64,000 nt of DNA from Ulvibacter litoralis (lineage in GTDB: Bacteria; Bacteroidota; Bacteroidia; Flavobacteriales; Flavobacteriaceae): positions 1 through 64,000 of the forward strand of contig NZ_FNBA01000004.1 in the NCBI RefSeq assembly GCF_900102055.1, written 5' to 3'. The notes below the pieces were generated by a model. That model worked only from the letters and a program-made list of their open reading frames with translations, did not search any database and was not told the origin of the DNA. Of this stretch, positions 8,726 through 19,607 are shown piece by piece; the stretch's first letter is position 1, and each line of letters starts with the position of its first letter. Position numbers and translations under genes: made by a program.

Positions 8726-10021
8726 ATGAGGAAAACAAAAACGCTTACATTTCAATTGTCCGAAACTTTTAAAACCCAACTTCTTTCTTGGGCGCAACAG
8801 TATGACGAGGTAGTCTGGTTAGATTCTAATAACTATCCACAAGAGCACAGTCATTACAAAGCAATTCTTGCCGTCGATGCTTTTACAGCAATTAAAACGG
8901 ATTATTATACTGCTTTTGAAAAATTAAACGAATACCAACAAACCACCAAAGATTGGTTGTTTGGCTACCTTACCTACGATTTAAAAAATGATGTAGAACA
9001 TCTAAGTTCTCAGAATTTTGACGCGCTTCATTTCGCCGACCTTTATTTCTTTCAGCCTAAAAAGATTTTTTTATTTTCTGAAACGGAAGTGACGTTACAA
9101 TATTTGGCGATGGTCGATGATGAGTTAGACAGTGACTGGGAAGAAATTCTAGATTTCGATCCTTCTGAAGCGCTTAAAAAACAGTCGGAACCCATCAAAA
9201 TAAGACTTCGAACTTCAAAAGATACCTATTTCGAAAAATTGAACGAAGTACTGCAACATATTAAAAGAGGGGATATTTACGAAGCTAACTTTTGTCAGGA
9301 GTTTTATTCTGAAAATGCTTCTATAAATCCAGTGCATACTTTTTTTGAATTGAATGCCATCTCAAAACCTCCGTTTGCCACCTTTTTAAAGCTATCTGAT
9401 CAATATGCACTTTCAGCTTCACCAGAACGCTACCTTCAGAAGGTTGGAAATCGTATTGTCTCACAACCTATTAAAGGAACTGCTAAACGGTTACCGAATC
9501 CTTCCGAAGACAAAAAAATGCGCGAACAACTTGCAAATGATCCTAAGGAACGCAGTGAGAATATAATGATCACAGATTTGGTGCGTAATGATCTTTCGAG
9601 AATTGCTGAAAAAGGAAGCGTTACTGTAAATGAATTGTGCAAGATTTACACGTTTGAGCAGGTGCATCAAATGATTTCTACGATTTCGTGTACAGTTTCT
9701 TCTGAAATCACTCCTGTTCGTATACTAAAAAATACCTTTCCAATGGGAAGTATGACAGGAGCTCCTAAGGTTTCGGCCATGCAAATAATTGAAGACCTTG
9801 AAATCTCAAAACGCGGATTGTACAGTGGTGCAGTGGGATATTTTACACCCAATGGCGATTTCGATTTTAACGTGATTATACGTAGTATTTTGTACAATGC
9901 TGAAACAAATTATGTGAGTTATTCGGTAGGAGGCGCTATTACCGCAAAGTCTATTCCCGAAAGTGAATACGAAGAATGCCTGTTAAAAGCCAAAGCGATG
10001 CGCGAAGTTTTAGAAGGCTAG
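8726..10021 (+). CDS. pabB: aminodeoxychorismate synthase component I
   Basis: 431 residues. Chorismate-utilising enzyme making 4-amino-4-deoxychorismate for folate. The PIKGTAKR motif has the lysine typical of PabB, where TrpE has PIAGT, so PabB is favoured over anthranilate synthase. Other family motifs: ENIMITDLVRNDLSRIA, GSMTGAPKVSAMQIIEDLE, RGLYSGAVGYF and DFNVIIRSI near the C-terminus. No glutaminase (PabA) gene is adjacent. It starts a plus-strand run with tilS and dsbD, with no sign of functional linkage. Confidence 0.9.
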   Translation: MRKTKTLTFQLSETFKTQLLSWAQQYDEVVWLDSNNYPQEHSHYKAILAVDAFTAIKTDYYTAFEKLNEYQQTTKDWLFGYLTYDLKNDVEHLSSQNFDALHFADLYFFQPKKIFLFSETEVTLQYLAMVDDELDSDWEEILDFDPSEALKKQSEPIKIRLRTSKDTYFEKLNEVLQHIKRGDIYEANFCQEFYSENASINPVHTFFELNAISKPPFATFLKLSDQYALSASPERYLQKVGNRIVSQPIKGTAKRLPNPSEDKKMREQLANDPKERSENIMITDLVRNDLSRIAEKGSVTVNELCKIYTFEQVHQMISTISCTVSSEITPVRILKNTFPMGSMTGAPKVSAMQIIEDLEISKRGLYSGAVGYFTPNGDFDFNVIIRSILYNAETNYVSYSVGGAITAKSIPESEYEECLLKAKAMREVLEG

Positions 10022-10117
10022 TTTAGGGACTCAAAAAGACACTGTAAAACCAAAAAAGTTGGTTAAGTTTGTAGGAAGCACGACAAGAGTTAGTATTCAT
10101 CTTTTATCAATATTTTT

Positions 10118-11440
10118 TTGCTTCAAAAGTTTACAGAACATATCGATTCTAAGCTTTCATTTCTGAAAGATAAAAAACTATTAATCGCCTGTAGTGGAGG
10201 AGTGGATAGTGTGGTACTCACACATTTATTACACAGTTTACAGTTAAATATTGCATTGGCGCATTGTAATTTTTCGCTCCGCGGAACGGATAGTGACGGG
10301 GACGAAGCCTTTGTTGTAGATTTGGCAGCCAAGCTTGATTGTAAAATACATACACAAATCTTCGACACGAAAAAATATGCGAAAGAGCATAAACTTTCTA
10401 CACAGATGGCAGCACGCGATTTGCGATATCAATGGTTTGACGAGTTGCTGAAGGAATCTAAGTATGATTATCTTTTAACAGGACATCATGCAGACGACGA
10501 TATAGAGACGTTTTTTATTAATCTTTCGCGTGGCAGCGGACTTAGAGGTCTTACGGGGATTCCAGAGGTGAACGATACTATTGTACGTCCTCTTTTGTCC
10601 TTCGGAAGAGATGCTATTTTAAAGTACGCCAAAAAACACACCTTGTATTGGCGTGAAGATAGTAGTAATGCCAGCACAGATTATCTTCGGAATAAATTGC
10701 GAATAAACGTACTTCCCGAGTATAAAGAAGCAGCACCAGGTTTAATACAAAGCTTTCAGAAAACAAGGCAACACTTAGAAGGTGCACAACATTTAATTGA
10801 AGATTATATGTCTTTGGTGTACAACCTTGCAGTTACAGAAGTTTCCGAAGGATACCACATCGATATTCAAAAACTAACCACCTTGCCCAATACGCCGGCA
10901 TTGCTATACGAGCTGTTATTTCCATTTGGTTTTACCGATTTACAAGCTGTTGAAGATTTACTGACAGCTCAAAGCGGAAAACAGGTTTTTTCGAAGACAC
11001 ATCGTCTTTTAAAAGACAGAAAAGTGCTTTTTTTAACAGAAAAAGTGTCAAAAAAGGACGAAAAAACAGCCATAAATAAAATTTTTCTGTCAAAAAACGA
11101 AAAAAAAATAACGATTCCATTTTTATTCGAAATTAAATCTATCGAAAAGATAGGAAATAGTATGCCTACTACGATATATGTAGATGCCGATAAATTAGAG
11201 TACCCCTTGTTACTTCGAAAATGGTGTGAAGGCGACGTTTTTCAACCCTTCGGAATGGAAGGAAAAAAGAAATTGAGTAAGTTTTTTAAAGATGAAAAGT
11301 TATCTTTGGTAGCTAAAGAAAAAGTCTGGGTATTATGTAGCGCCAACAAAATTGTTTGGGTTATAGGGTACCGACAAGACGATCGCTTTAAAGTAGATAC
11401 GAACACAAAAGAAATTTTTAAAATCATTACAAGTCTATGA
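10118..11440 (+). CDS. tilS: tRNA(Ile)-lysidine synthetase
   Basis: 440 residues. Adds lysine to C34 of the CAU-anticodon tRNA-Ile using ATP. The PP-loop SGGVDS is at about 25-30, followed by the TilS-type HCNFSLRG, the [15 protein letters not shown] motif and [13 protein letters not shown]; the C-terminal part ends with the TilS substrate-binding region ([15 protein letters not shown]). The start is unusual: an in-frame TAG lies at 10091 and no ATG follows until well inside the PP-loop domain, so TTG at 10118 is chosen (an upstream ATT is possible). The stop overlaps the dsbD start as ATGA, indicating translational coupling. Confidence 0.93.
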   Translation: MLQKFTEHIDSKLSFLKDKKLLIACSGGVDSVVLTHLLHSLQLNIALAHCNFSLRGTDSDGDEAFVVDLAAKLDCKIHTQIFDTKKYAKEHKLSTQMAARDLRYQWFDELLKESKYDYLLTGHHADDDIETFFINLSRGSGLRGLTGIPEVNDTIVRPLLSFGRDAILKYAKKHTLYWREDSSNASTDYLRNKLRINVLPEYKEAAPGLIQSFQKTRQHLEGAQHLIEDYMSLVYNLAVTEVSEGYHIDIQKLTTLPNTPALLYELLFPFGFTDLQAVEDLLTAQSGKQVFSKTHRLLKDRKVLFLTEKVSKKDEKTAINKIFLSKNEKKITIPFLFEIKSIEKIGNSMPTTIYVDADKLEYPLLLRKWCEGDVFQPFGMEGKKKLSKFFKDEKLSLVAKEKVWVLCSANKIVWVIGYRQDDRFKVDTNTKEIFKIITSL

Positions 11441-13398
11441 AGAAGTTTTTAGTTATTCTCCTAACCTTATTTGCTAGTATTACTAGCTTTTCTCAAATTG
11501 TAGAGCCTGTTAAATGGTCTTCTGAAATTAATAAAGTAGGCGACGACACCTACGAGTTGGTATTTAATGCTAGTATTGAAGATAAGTGGCATTTATACAC
11601 TCAAAACATTCCCGATGGTGGGCCAATTCCAACTACGTTTACATTCGAAAACAAAGATGTAGACTTCGAATTGATTGGTGGTGTAGCTGAAGGGCCTTCA
11701 CATTCTAGTTTTGATAAAATTTTCGAAATGGAGCTTTCGTATTTTTACAATAGCGCCACGTTTACTCAAAAAATAAAACTTTTAAATAAAGACCTGCATA
11801 CCATAAATGCATTTGTCGATTACCAATCGTGTGATGACGAAAAATGTATTTTTGAGAGTTCAGAGTTTGAATTTACAATTCCAGGAAGCACTGCAGCTGC
11901 AGCTTCAGACGATGGAGGAGACAAAGCAGTCGCTTCTACAGAGGTTAAGAAAGAAAAAAAGAGCGATACACGTGGTATGTGGACCATTTTCTTTTTGGCG
12001 TTCCTTTCAGGATTTGCAGCATTGCTAACACCGTGTGTGTTTCCTATGATTCCGTTAACGGTTAGTTTCTTTACAAAACAAAGTAAAAACCGTTCTGCAG
12101 GAATTAAAAATGCGATTCTTTACGGAATCTTTATTATTGTAATCTACGTATTATTAGGAACCTTAGTTACTTGGGTGTTTGGAGCAGATGCATTAAATGC
12201 ACTCTCTACCAATGTTTGGTTTAATATTATATTCTTCTTGTTGTTGGTAATATTTGCAGTTTCATTCTTAGGAGCTTTCGAAATTGTATTGCCACAATCT
12301 TGGGCAAATAAAGTAGATCAAAACGCAAACAAAGGAGGTATCGTAGGTATTTTCTTTATGGCGTTAGCACTTGCCATTGTTTCATTTTCTTGTACAGGAC
12401 CTATTGTAGGAACCTTATTAGTAGAAGCAGCTTCAAAAGGAGGACTTGCTCCAGTAATTGGGATGTTAGGTTTCTCCTTAGCAATTGCATTGCCTTTTGC
12501 ATTGTTCGCTATGTTCCCTGGATGGCTTAATTCATTACCAAAAAGTGGTGGATGGCTTAATACTGTGAAAGTTGTATTAGGTTTCTTAGAATTAGCTTTG
12601 GCATTCAAATTTTTATCACAAGCCGATTTAGTAATGCAAACACACTTGTTAGAAAGAGAAGTGTTTATTGCAATTTGGATTGCGGTTTTTGGTGCTTTAG
12701 CGTTGTATCTCTTCGGAAAAATTCAATTGCCGCATGATTCTCCTTTAACACATATTTCGGTAGGAAGAATGTTGTTGGGGTTAGTGGTATTGACTTTTAC
12801 GGTGTATATGATTCCAGGATTATGGGGGGCGCCATTGAATATTATTAGCGCGTTTCCACCACCATTAGAATATAGTGAATCTCCATACGGAGTTGGTTTC
12901 TCTAAGTTAGGAGGCGGTACTGCTGCTGCGCATGGCGATTTACCCGACGGAGCCCATTTATTACCTCCTCACGATATTTTAGCCTTTAACGATTATGATA
13001 AAGGGCTGGCTTACGCAAAAGAAGTTGGAAAGCCTGTTATGATTGACTTTACAGGATGGGCTTGTGTAAATTGTAGAAAGATGGAGCAAAACGTGTGGCC
13101 TAAAGGAAACGTATTGCAAATCTTGAAAAACGATGTTGTTCTTATTTCGTTGTATGTTGATGACAAACGAGAACTTTCCGAAGATGAAAAATATACCAGT
13201 GAAGAAACAGGTAAAAAAATTAAAACCATTGGTAATAAATGGAGTGACCTTCAAATTAAAAGGTACAAAGCCAATGCACAACCTTTCTATGTGCTAATGG
13301 ATTTAAAAGAAAATAATTTAATTGATCCAGTAGGATATACTCCCGATGTTGAAGACTATGAAGCATGGTTAAAAGAAGGAGTCCAAAATTTTAAATAA
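11437..13398 (+). CDS. dsbD: thiol:disulfide interchange protein DsbD
   Basis: 653 residues with all three DsbD modules. Signal peptide about 1-20; periplasmic alpha domain with cysteines C132 and C137 (YQSCDDEKC); an eight-helix CcdA-like membrane core with the conserved [11 protein letters not shown] and FSCTGPIVG cysteines; and a C-terminal thioredoxin-like gamma domain with WACVNC. It carries electrons from cytosolic thioredoxin across the inner membrane to periplasmic reductases. It overlaps tilS by 4 bases (ATGA), and a peptidase gene follows after 6 bases, so the three are probably co-transcribed. Confidence 0.95.
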   Translation: MKKFLVILLTLFASITSFSQIVEPVKWSSEINKVGDDTYELVFNASIEDKWHLYTQNIPDGGPIPTTFTFENKDVDFELIGGVAEGPSHSSFDKIFEMELSYFYNSATFTQKIKLLNKDLHTINAFVDYQSCDDEKCIFESSEFEFTIPGSTAAAASDDGGDKAVASTEVKKEKKSDTRGMWTIFFLAFLSGFAALLTPCVFPMIPLTVSFFTKQSKNRSAGIKNAILYGIFIIVIYVLLGTLVTWVFGADALNALSTNVWFNIIFFLLLVIFAVSFLGAFEIVLPQSWANKVDQNANKGGIVGIFFMALALAIVSFSCTGPIVGTLLVEAASKGGLAPVIGMLGFSLAIALPFALFAMFPGWLNSLPKSGGWLNTVKVVLGFLELALAFKFLSQADLVMQTHLLEREVFIAIWIAVFGALALYLFGKIQLPHDSPLTHISVGRMLLGLVVLTFTVYMIPGLWGAPLNIISAFPPPLEYSESPYGVGFSKLGGGTAAAHGDLPDGAHLLPPHDILAFNDYDKGLAYAKEVGKPVMIDFTGWACVNCRKMEQNVWPKGNVLQILKNDVVLISLYVDDKRELSEDEKYTSEETGKKIKTIGNKWSDLQIKRYKANAQPFYVLMDLKENNLIDPVGYTPDVEDYEAWLKEGVQNFK

Positions 13399-13404
13399 AA
13401 GTAT

Positions 13405-15267
13405 ATGAAGTTTCCGTTTCGCTTATTTAGCTTGTCGTTTGTTTTTTTCATGGCGTTTTCTATTGTTTTATCGCAAGAAAAAAATGACGAATATGTAAAA
13501 GAAAACTTTACAAAAACGGAAACTACCATAACAATGCGTGATGGCGTAAAATTGTTTACGGTTATTTACGCACCTAAAGATGCTTCCAAAAAGTATCCTA
13601 TTTTGTTCCAAAGAACACCGTATAGCTGCAGACCCTATGGTGAAGATCAATTTAAAACAAAAATTGGTCCTAATGAGCACTTAATGAAAGAAGGGAATAT
13701 TATTGTGTACCAAGATGTTCGTGGTCGTTGGGCTAGCGAAGGGGTGTACGATAATATGCGAGCGTATATTCCAAATAAAAAAGGAACACAGTTTGACGAA
13801 GCGAGCGATACCTATGACAGTATCGATTGGTTGGTGAATAATGTGCCTAATAACAACGGAAACGTTGGGATTTGGGGAATTTCCTATCCTGGTTTTTACG
13901 CAACCTATTCTTTGTTAGATTCACATCCTGCCTTAAAAGCGGTTTCGCCTCAAGCGTGTATTGGGGATTTCTTTTTTGACGACTTTCACCATAATGGAGC
14001 TTATTTGCTAAGCTATTGGAGAGTTACTGCGCTCTTTGGACATGAAAAAACAAAACCTCTTAAGGAGCCTTGGTATGAATTTACTAAAATGCCTACGGAA
14101 GACCAATATCAGTTTTTTCTAGATGCAGGTCCGTTGTCAAATTTAGATCAATACTACGGAGAGGATAATGTGTTTTGGCAACAGCTGAAGGAGCACCCTA
14201 ATTATGATGAGTTCTGGAAATCTCGCGGAATTATTCAGCATTTAAAAGATATTAAGCCCGCAGTAATGGTTGTTGGTGGGTTGTTTGATGCGGAAGACTT
14301 ATACGGTCCTTTTGAAACTTATAAAACGATAGAAAAGACCAGTACAAACTATAATACTGTTGTTTTTGGTCCTTGGAGTCACGGTGATTGGGCGCGTACC
14401 AAAGGACGTCAGGCGATTGGAAATGTTTATTTTGGAGATCTTATTTCTGAAAACTATCAAAAAGACATAGAGACTACCTTTTTTAATAATTTTCTGAAAG
14501 AGAATGGAAAAGGTGCTTCAAAACTTCCCGAAGCCTATATGTTTGATACAGGGTCGAAACAATGGAAAAGCTACACTGAATGGCCTCCTAAAAACACTGA
14601 AAAGAAAACGTTTTGGCTTCAGAATAATGAGCGCTTAACACAAGCAGCCGATAAAAGCATCACTTTTGAGGAGTTTGTAAGTGATCCTAAAAAACCAGTT
14701 CCGTATTCCGAAGATATAAAAATGGTAACCACGCCACGAAAGTATATGACCGACGATCAGCGTTTTGCAGCCCGTCGTCCAGACGTATTAGTGTTCGAAA
14801 CTCCGGTACTTTCCGAAGACATAACAATGACGGGTGATATATTGGCAAAATTACAAGTCGCTACCACTGGAACGGATGCCGATTGGGTAGTAAAAGTAAT
14901 TGATGTGTATCCTCCAGATGCCGAAGATTATGAAGAAACACAGGCGTATTTAAAAATGAGTAATTACCACATGATGGTGCGTAGTGAGGTAATGCGCGGA
15001 CGTTTTAGAGAGGATTTTAGTACTCCAAAACCATTTGTTCCGAATCAAAAGACGCCGGTCACTATTAAACTACAAGACATACATCACACTTTCAAAAAAG
15101 GACATAAACTACAAATACAGGTGCAAAGCACATGGTTTCCATTAATCGATTTAAATCCGCAAACATTTGTTCCAAACATCTTTGAAGCGAAAGAAACTGA
15201 TTTTGTAAAACAAACGCATAAGGTGTTTAACGATTCTTCTATTGAGTTTACAGTATTAAAAGACTAA
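13405..15267 (+). CDS. CocE/NonD-type hydrolase (X-Pro dipeptidyl-peptidase S15 family)
   Basis: 620 residues. Signal peptide about 1-23 (ending SIVLSQ), so a periplasmic or exported alpha/beta hydrolase. The nucleophile is S160 in GISYPGFY; a candidate acid lies in GLFDAEDLYGP and the histidine in GPWSHGDW. The C-terminal ~200 residues form the jelly-roll domain of the CocE/PepX family (DITMTGDILAKLQV, HKLQIQVQSTWFP). Family members cleave acyl esters, glutaryl amides or X-Pro peptides; the substrate cannot be read here. The 6-base gap to dsbD suggests one transcript. Confidence 0.85.
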   Translation: MKFPFRLFSLSFVFFMAFSIVLSQEKNDEYVKENFTKTETTITMRDGVKLFTVIYAPKDASKKYPILFQRTPYSCRPYGEDQFKTKIGPNEHLMKEGNIIVYQDVRGRWASEGVYDNMRAYIPNKKGTQFDEASDTYDSIDWLVNNVPNNNGNVGIWGISYPGFYATYSLLDSHPALKAVSPQACIGDFFFDDFHHNGAYLLSYWRVTALFGHEKTKPLKEPWYEFTKMPTEDQYQFFLDAGPLSNLDQYYGEDNVFWQQLKEHPNYDEFWKSRGIIQHLKDIKPAVMVVGGLFDAEDLYGPFETYKTIEKTSTNYNTVVFGPWSHGDWARTKGRQAIGNVYFGDLISENYQKDIETTFFNNFLKENGKGASKLPEAYMFDTGSKQWKSYTEWPPKNTEKKTFWLQNNERLTQAADKSITFEEFVSDPKKPVPYSEDIKMVTTPRKYMTDDQRFAARRPDVLVFETPVLSEDITMTGDILAKLQVATTGTDADWVVKVIDVYPPDAEDYEETQAYLKMSNYHMMVRSEVMRGRFREDFSTPKPFVPNQKTPVTIKLQDIHHTFKKGHKLQIQVQSTWFPLIDLNPQTFVPNIFEAKETDFVKQTHKVFNDSSIEFTVLKD

Positions 15268-15353
15268 GATAATAGCGTTGTTATACATACGCTTTAAGAA
15301 ACTAATTAAAATAGTGTTATTTTAGGGCTCTAAAAACACGAAACACCTTCACC

Positions 15354-15911
15354 ATGGAGCAAATTAAAATATTATTTTATGTCTTAGGATCTTTCTTCGG
15401 AACGGAAAACGCACAAATTGCTTCCGATAGTACGACTGTAACGATCTATCCTGAAAAACAACAAATAGAAATAGTTCAAGAAGGATTGTTTACTATGATT
15501 CAGCCTTCACAAGACACCGCTATTGTAATGAAACAATGGGACGACATATCTCATTGGAAAGAAAGAGGAGGATCTTGGGCAAAAGAATTGGATAGTTTGA
15601 CCAATAAGAGTTTTAATATAAAAACAGTTCATCAAAAAATACAACCCAACATAACACTTACTTATTCTAATGAAAGTGAGCTGCGACCACTGGGTATTTG
15701 GTATAACGAAGAGAAAAAGGAATTTTCTATTAATTACATTCCACAGCAAAATGTTAAAACGGAAAGTGGTGTGGTTGAAGGAAATTATTGGGTGTTTAAG
15801 GCCGATCGGCCGTTTAGCTTTAGCTTAGAACCTTTTGTAGAAATCCCTGAGGAGTATTTAGATTTTAAACTCACATTAGAGGATTTACTAAAGGAAAATA
15901 AAAAGGAGTAA
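15354..15911 (+). CDS. hypothetical protein, 185 residues
   Basis: No family recognised. It starts MEQIKILFYVLGSFFG, too short for a clear signal peptide, then gives a beta-rich sequence with Lys/Glu-rich patches and ends acidic (LLKENKKE). It sits 86 bases after the peptidase gene and converges on a minus-strand lipoprotein gene. No cysteine pair, metal motif or membrane helix stands out. Confidence 0.65.
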   Translation: MEQIKILFYVLGSFFGTENAQIASDSTTVTIYPEKQQIEIVQEGLFTMIQPSQDTAIVMKQWDDISHWKERGGSWAKELDSLTNKSFNIKTVHQKIQPNITLTYSNESELRPLGIWYNEEKKEFSINYIPQQNVKTESGVVEGNYWVFKADRPFSFSLEPFVEIPEEYLDFKLTLEDLLKENKKE

Positions 15912-15928
15912 TGTAGAACAATACTCCT
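15899..15928 (-). terminator. terminator hairpin of the lipocalin-like lipoprotein
   Basis: AGGAGTA and TACTCCT form a stem (15904-15928), followed on the minus strand by TTTTATTTT. It overlaps the stop of the convergent plus-strand gene. Confidence 0.55.
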
Positions 15929-15943
15929 GTCTTAAATTTGTAT

Positions 15944-16351
15944 TTATTGAACTTTCACATATTTTGATAAACAACTTTCAATACACGGATAACTAATTGT
16001 TAAAAATGAGTTATTCATAGTATATGTGATGTTAAAGCCCGAGCTATTTGTACAGTCTTCCGAGTTTATCGTAAAATCAGTAGAGGAATAGGTTCCAGAA
16101 GTAGGGGTAGTCGATTGAATTGACATATCGCAAAGCGATCCATTGGATGTGATACTTCCGTCGCTATGAAATTGAATGGTTTTGTTGCTATCTACAGTTT
16201 CAAAGTCACCACTTCCATCTCCTGGGTCTGCATAATTCTCTACTAATTTCCAAGTTCCGATTAATTCTGTCTCAGACGAGGTAGCGTCATCGTTGCTATT
16301 GCAAGAAAATAAAAATGCAAAAAGAGCTACATATAAAATTCCATTTCTCAT
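15944..16351 (-). CDS. lipocalin-like lipoprotein
   Basis: 135 residues. The signal peptide ends in the lipobox LFSC (Cys 17) and a short Asp/Asn/Ser linker, so it should be lipid-anchored. The next segment ELIGTWKLVE is the hallmark of the small lipocalin-like domain common in Bacteroidota, with further strands FHSDGSITSNG and SGTYSSTDFTI. Four cysteines may form disulfides. Such proteins have no established ligand; a binding role is inference. Confidence 0.7.
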   Translation of the reverse strand: MRNGILYVALFAFLFSCNSNDDATSSETELIGTWKLVENYADPGDGSGDFETVDSNKTIQFHSDGSITSNGSLCDMSIQSTTPTSGTYSSTDFTINSEDCTNSSGFNITYTMNNSFLTISYPCIESCLSKYVKVQ

Positions 16352-16691
16352 ATCAGTAAGAGTAAAGGTTCAACGAATAGATACATTTTTTTTAATTTGG
16401 TTGCGTAAAACGCTTAAGGTGATAATGTATCTGTCTATATGTAAGTAAGGTACGTTTTTTTAAGAAATAAAACAAACCCTTTTGGCGAAGCCGCTAGTTT
16501 TTATAAAACAAAACGTCTCAATTTTCATTGAGACGCTTGTAACAAACCTAACTTAGTAAATTTTAATTGCTAAACGAACAAATTTTTTATCCCCACAAAA
16601 AATTTAACTCGATGAACATTCACTAATTCATACCTCAAAGTTAATTTATACTTCCCTTCAATCCAATACGTATTTACACGTATTTTTAAAA
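16352..16691. other. intergenic region, 340 bases
   Basis: Between the lipocalin-like gene and the GH13 amylase gene (both -). It contains the amylase terminator (16505-16535) and otherwise AT-rich sequence with no recognisable gene or repeat. Confidence 0.6.
16505..16535 (-). terminator. terminator of the sus operon / secreted amylase
   Basis: CGTCTCA (16514-16520) and TGAGACG (16529-16535) form a stem followed on the minus strand by TTTTGTTTTAT. It lies about 157 bases downstream of the amylase stop codon. Confidence 0.7.
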
Positions 16692-19508
16692 TTAAATTTT
16701 TAACAACCTGAAATTCTGAATTTTACTATTCGATACGACACGTATTGTATAAATGCCAGTCTCATAGTTTTTTATATAAATTTCAGTATTGTGAGAATAA
16801 CTTTTAATATGTTCTATTTGCTTTCCTGTACTATCAAATATTGAAATTTCTGAAACATTTTCATTTAATCTAAATGAAGTATTAGCTGGATTTGGGTACA
16901 ACTTTATGTTTGTCATTGTAGTTTCTGGTATTTCCAAAACAGAAGCTTCATTCGAATACATTCTAAATTCTCCCGGTTGAAGCTCTATAGGCGCATTTAC
17001 ATCACTTATTGTTGTGGTTTCTCCCGTTAGCATATTGTGCCAAGTTCCTGTTTCTTGAAAACCAGGAATACTATTTTGTGTGGCTACTCCAAAGTTTCCT
17101 ATAATAGTTACATATTTAATTTCATTTCCTGTGGCGCTAAGATCTTGTAATTGAATTCTTTTCAAGCCATTGGTAGCATCGGCATCAATCGTGAAATCGT
17201 CGGTATTGAATATTGGATTATCATTGGTAATTGCAATGAGTTTTCTCCATGCAAAGTAAACGTCATATCTACCTTCAATACCATCATAGCCTAAATCCCA
17301 AGCAATAGGTTTTGGAGAAACTCTACAATCGGGGTCTATAGTTCCATCTTCACAATAATTAATGCTGAAGTCGTATCCTAACTCTCCAAACTGCCAAATC
17401 ATTTTAGGGCCAGGAATGGTAAAATAAAAAGCGCCTGCCAATTCGAGACGATCTAGCGCTGTTTCTAAATCTTTTACATCATACGATCCACTGCTGTTTC
17501 CGTAGGTAATATTTTTAAAATTTAATCGTTCCTCATCGTGACTTTCCATGTATCCAACGCTAGAAGGCGTATCCCAACCTCTGTTTACATACGAAATCCA
17601 AGAGAAATCGGAGTTGTCATTATACCCCATGGTGGCTTCATTGTAATTGAAATTATGATTTCCCCACACCAGCATTCCTTTTTCTTGAGGATTGGTGGTG
17701 GCTCTGTGTTCAATGAGTTCAGTTTCTTCTGTATTTGGAGCAAAATGCTCTAAAATCACATACGAATCTAATTGCGTTGCGCGAATCTGGTCGTACATAC
17801 GTTCTAAAATGGCAATACGAGAAGCATCATAGCTACCACCGTCGCCTACAGTATTTGTAAAGCCTTTTGTAAAATCGAAACGATACCCATCAATGTTATA
17901 TTCATCGATCCAAAATTGATTAAGTCGGTCAATATAGGTTTGTGTAGCTGCAGATTCGTGGTCAATATCGTTGAAAAATTGAAACGCTGTATTTGGGTCG
18001 GTTACATTGAAAAAAGGGTTTTCAGACGTTGCTTGACCTTCATAACACCCGTTACAATTGTTCCACATTCTGTAGTATGGATTTTGTCCAGTAGCATGAT
18101 TGTAAACCACATCTAATATAACGGCAATTCCTCTGGCATGACATTCGTCAATAAAGGCTTTTAATGCATTTTTAGTTCCGTAGTACTTATCAATAGCCAT
18201 ATGAAACGCAGGGTTGTATCCCCAACTTAGATTTCCATCAAACTCGTTGATAGGTAACAGTTCAATTGCATTAATGTTTAAATTTTCAATGTAATCCAAT
18301 CTATCCATTAAAGCGTCATAACTATGTAAGGCATCAAAATCGCGAATGAGCATTTCGTAGATGACTAAGTCTTCCTGATTTGGTTTTTCAAAATTGGTGA
18401 TTTGCCAAGAATACGGCGTTTCATTCACCTTAAACCAACTAATGGCGTGTTCTGTTTTAGTTGCAGGATAATTTGGGATATCAGGAAAGGTAGTTTGTGA
18501 AATATATGGGTCGTTGTATTGATCTAATATAGCTGTAGAGTAGGGGTCTGCCACTACAATTTCGCCTTCTATTACGTATTGAAACAAAACATCACTATCG
18601 CCACTATTTAAGCCCGTAAGGGTAATCCAATGGCGGTTGGTTGCAGTGTCTTTATTCAATAGATAGGTATTTGTTAGACGCCAATCGTTTCCGTTGAAGT
18701 TTCCAATAGCGTGCACAAAGTCTTTACCTGGAGCATATAATACTAATGTTGCTGTGTCTGGATTGTTAGGGTTCAAATTAATACCGTCAATCATTCCTGA
18801 AGGAACAGAAGCAAGGGTGGGATTTGGAGTGAGAATTACGTTAAATGTTTTGGTAACACTTCCTCCTGAAGCAGGATCTGTTGTAATTAATTCAAAATAA
18901 GTGTCGGCAGTTATGGTTTGATTGCTGCTGAAAGAACTTACGGTATTTTGAGTCACAACAGAAGTTCCGTTTGCCAATAATTGGAAGTTTGCAGGAACTG
19001 TTGAAGTAGCTGAAACTGAAATTGTGGCTCCCGAGGCTACTACTGTGATTGCTTGTGCAGGAGAAGTTAAGGTAACTTGAAACGTACCTACTTCGGTGTA
19101 ATAATCTTGTGTTTTTCGTTCGCCATTTCCTTGATCACTACCATCATCTGCTTTTATAAGCATTCCCATGCGTCCAATATTTGGATCGTTATAGAATGTA
19201 GCAGGGGTAAGCACATACGAAAAGGTTCCGTTTCCGTTGTTTGTAAGCTTTTGGATTTCATTAGAGTCTGTCCAAGCACCATTAGTAGGGGAATCTCCAG
19301 CAGGATTATCATCCAAATCGAAATACCAAGCCCATATATAAATATCAGTTTCTCCCCAAAGTGCAGGATCTACATTTGAAACTGTAATTGTAATTTCATC
19401 TGAAGGATCGAAAGCTGCAGGTGAAATTGAAAAATTAGCATTTTGTACCTGCGCTTTTAAAGCAACTGAGGTGAGTAATACCAGTGTTAGTAAAAGTATC
19501 TTTTTCAT
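16692..19508 (-). CDS. secreted GH13 alpha-amylase with T9SS sorting tail
   Basis: 938 residues. Signal peptide (ending ALKAQ); N-terminal beta-sandwich modules (about 20-340), including an early-set/CBM48-like part (HAIGNFNGNDWRL); GH13 barrel about 370-770 with the nucleophile Asp in DGYRFDFTKGF, acid/base Glu in VILEHF and the third Asp in MESHDEERL; C-terminal type A T9SS tail from about 860 (LYPNPANTSF, GIYTIRVV). It should be exported to the cell surface to cut starch for SusCD, a job like that of SusG. It is the last gene of the minus-strand sus operon, 99 bases after the SusE-like gene with a hairpin between them. Confidence 0.92.
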   Translation of the reverse strand: MKKILLLTLVLLTSVALKAQVQNANFSISPAAFDPSDEITITVSNVDPALWGETDIYIWAWYFDLDDNPAGDSPTNGAWTDSNEIQKLTNNGNGTFSYVLTPATFYNDPNIGRMGMLIKADDGSDQGNGERKTQDYYTEVGTFQVTLTSPAQAITVVASGATISVSATSTVPANFQLLANGTSVVTQNTVSSFSSNQTITADTYFELITTDPASGGSVTKTFNVILTPNPTLASVPSGMIDGINLNPNNPDTATLVLYAPGKDFVHAIGNFNGNDWRLTNTYLLNKDTATNRHWITLTGLNSGDSDVLFQYVIEGEIVVADPYSTAILDQYNDPYISQTTFPDIPNYPATKTEHAISWFKVNETPYSWQITNFEKPNQEDLVIYEMLIRDFDALHSYDALMDRLDYIENLNINAIELLPINEFDGNLSWGYNPAFHMAIDKYYGTKNALKAFIDECHARGIAVILDVVYNHATGQNPYYRMWNNCNGCYEGQATSENPFFNVTDPNTAFQFFNDIDHESAATQTYIDRLNQFWIDEYNIDGYRFDFTKGFTNTVGDGGSYDASRIAILERMYDQIRATQLDSYVILEHFAPNTEETELIEHRATTNPQEKGMLVWGNHNFNYNEATMGYNDNSDFSWISYVNRGWDTPSSVGYMESHDEERLNFKNITYGNSSGSYDVKDLETALDRLELAGAFYFTIPGPKMIWQFGELGYDFSINYCEDGTIDPDCRVSPKPIAWDLGYDGIEGRYDVYFAWRKLIAITNDNPIFNTDDFTIDADATNGLKRIQLQDLSATGNEIKYVTIIGNFGVATQNSIPGFQETGTWHNMLTGETTTISDVNAPIELQPGEFRMYSNEASVLEIPETTMTNIKLYPNPANTSFRLNENVSEISIFDSTGKQIEHIKSYSHNTEIYIKNYETGIYTIRVVSNSKIQNFRLLKI

Positions 19509-19528
19509 GGTTTTCAGTTTTTAAAATT

Positions 19529-19566
19529 AAAAAAGGAGGGAACTTTTTAAAAAACCCTCCTTTTCT
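19529..19566 (-). terminator. intra-operon hairpin between SusE-like gene and amylase
   Basis: On the minus strand GGAGGG and CCCTCC enclose a T/A-rich loop and are followed by TTTTTT. This is a terminator-like element inside an otherwise tight operon, so it may lower amylase transcription relative to susCDE or stabilise the upstream mRNA end. Confidence 0.6.
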
Positions 19567-19607
19567 GCTTAACAAATAATTAGTAATAAAACTGCAATCG
19601 AATTTTT

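Noticed and set aside
13969-14050. Possible tRNA or other RNA genes anywhere in the window
   Set aside because: No cloverleaf with conserved T-loop (GTTCRA) and D-arm was recognised by eye; a covariance-model scan would be the decisive test. The coordinates given are only a sample of coding sequence inspected.
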